The notes under the pieces: model-generated
Database searches by the model: none
What the model was told of the DNA's origin: nothing
The model's input: only the letters and a program-made list of their open reading frames with translations
Shown: piece after piece, positions 63,918-64,000 of the stretch
How positions within the stretch are numbered: position 1 is the stretch's first letter
How the letters are laid out: each line of letters begins with the position of its first letter
Program-made: the position numbers and the translations under genes
Assembly (NCBI RefSeq): GCF_015461845.1
Contig: NZ_JACOPW010000003.1
Coordinates: 248,001 to 312,000, forward strand
Source of the DNA: Pseudomonas mucoides
GTDB taxonomy: Bacteria > Pseudomonadota > Gammaproteobacteria > Pseudomonadales > Pseudomonadaceae
Direction: 5' to 3'
Length of the DNA: 64,000 nt

Positions 63918-64000
63918 TTATACGGCTGCCGCTGGGGTCGCCGGGGCGCGGTGATACGCCAACCAGATCAGGAACAGACCACCGACGATCATCGGCACGC
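63918..64000 (-). CDS. lgt: Lgt, prolipoprotein diacylglyceryl transferase (last 26 codons)
   Basis: The C-terminal end of a gene that continues beyond the window. The visible residues VPMIVGGLFLIWLAYHRAPA fit the last transmembrane helix and tail of Lgt, which adds diacylglycerol to lipoprotein precursors. The lgt-thyA order is conserved in many proteobacteria, so the call relies on both. It is read toward thyA, 50 bases away. Confidence 0.85.
   Translation of the reverse strand, partial: VPMIVGGLFLIWLAYHRAPATPAAAV

Noticed and set aside
63907..63920. GGTTCGAATTT, like a tRNA T-loop
   Set aside because: No acceptor, D or anticodon stems surround it; it is the short spacer between lgt and thyA.

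Overview
The window is a stretch of chromosome from a Pseudomonas, most likely of the P. fluorescens group. The evidence is high GC content, gene order that follows (from memory) the P. aeruginosa block running from pilJ to lgt, and many short palindromic REP-type repeats of the kind common in P. fluorescens. I recognise no prophage, insertion sequence, CRISPR array, rRNA or tRNA. Nearly all of the window is core genome, with one clear accessory island (41.2-44.8 kb).

Layout. 0-2.0 kb: pilJ (cut by the window edge), pilI, pilH and pilG of the Pil-Chp twitching/surface-sensing pathway, read leftward. 2.2-8.2 kb: gshB, tonB3, algH, ruvX, pyrR, pyrB and the catalytically degenerate dihydroorotase pyrC'. 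8.3-13.3 kb: a TM2 protein, an NlpC/P60 peptidase, pilT (with no pilU beside it), then yggS-proC-yggT-yggU. 13.4-17.8 kb: metX-metW, a DUF4426 protein, rdgB, hemW and a DUF3392 protein. 17.9-25.3 kb: trmB, thiG-thiS, a DUF423 protein, mtgA, rpoH and ftsX-ftsE-ftsY. 25.6-31.9 kb: a pair of M16 proteases, rsmD, a YheT-type hydrolase, an AraC regulator and a sulfurtransferase. 31.9-37.4 kb: a TetR regulator divergent from a coniferyl-aldehyde-type dehydrogenase, a Tat lipoprotein and a GMC oxidoreductase, then coaD and a ferredoxin. 37.5-41.1 kb: a small membrane protein, mutM, an HDOD protein and an RlmI-type methyltransferase.

41.2-44.8 kb is the most unusual part. A strong promoter drives a 23-codon peptide gene with an excellent ribosome binding site. 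A hairpin follows, then three overlapping genes: a SagB-type FMN dehydrogenase, an AurF-like diiron oxygenase that keeps all seven expected metal ligands, and a Bcr/CflA-type MFS exporter. This has the layout of a ribosomally synthesised, modified and exported small peptide, but with none of the usual RiPP enzymes (YcaO, lanthionine synthase, radical SAM). I propose it as a candidate undescribed peptide-natural-product or peptide-derived-cofactor system.

44.9-53.2 kb: ilvD, phosphorylcholine phosphatase, a cystine-type symporter, folA, and a DUF2868/DUF3482 GTPase pair. 53.2-60.0 kb: a leftward aminophosphonate cluster made of a LysR regulator, an ABC importer (ATPase, fused permease, binding protein), an FAD amine oxidoreductase and a PhnZ-like HD oxygenase, with no visible C1-hydroxylase. 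60.0-62.8 kb: the cadA/cadR heavy-metal efflux pair with a textbook MerR-type operator. 62.9-64.0 kb: thyA and the last codons of lgt.

Spacers between convergent or terminating genes mostly hold paired palindromes (REPIN-like); I count twelve two-arm elements or large single hairpins in this window.
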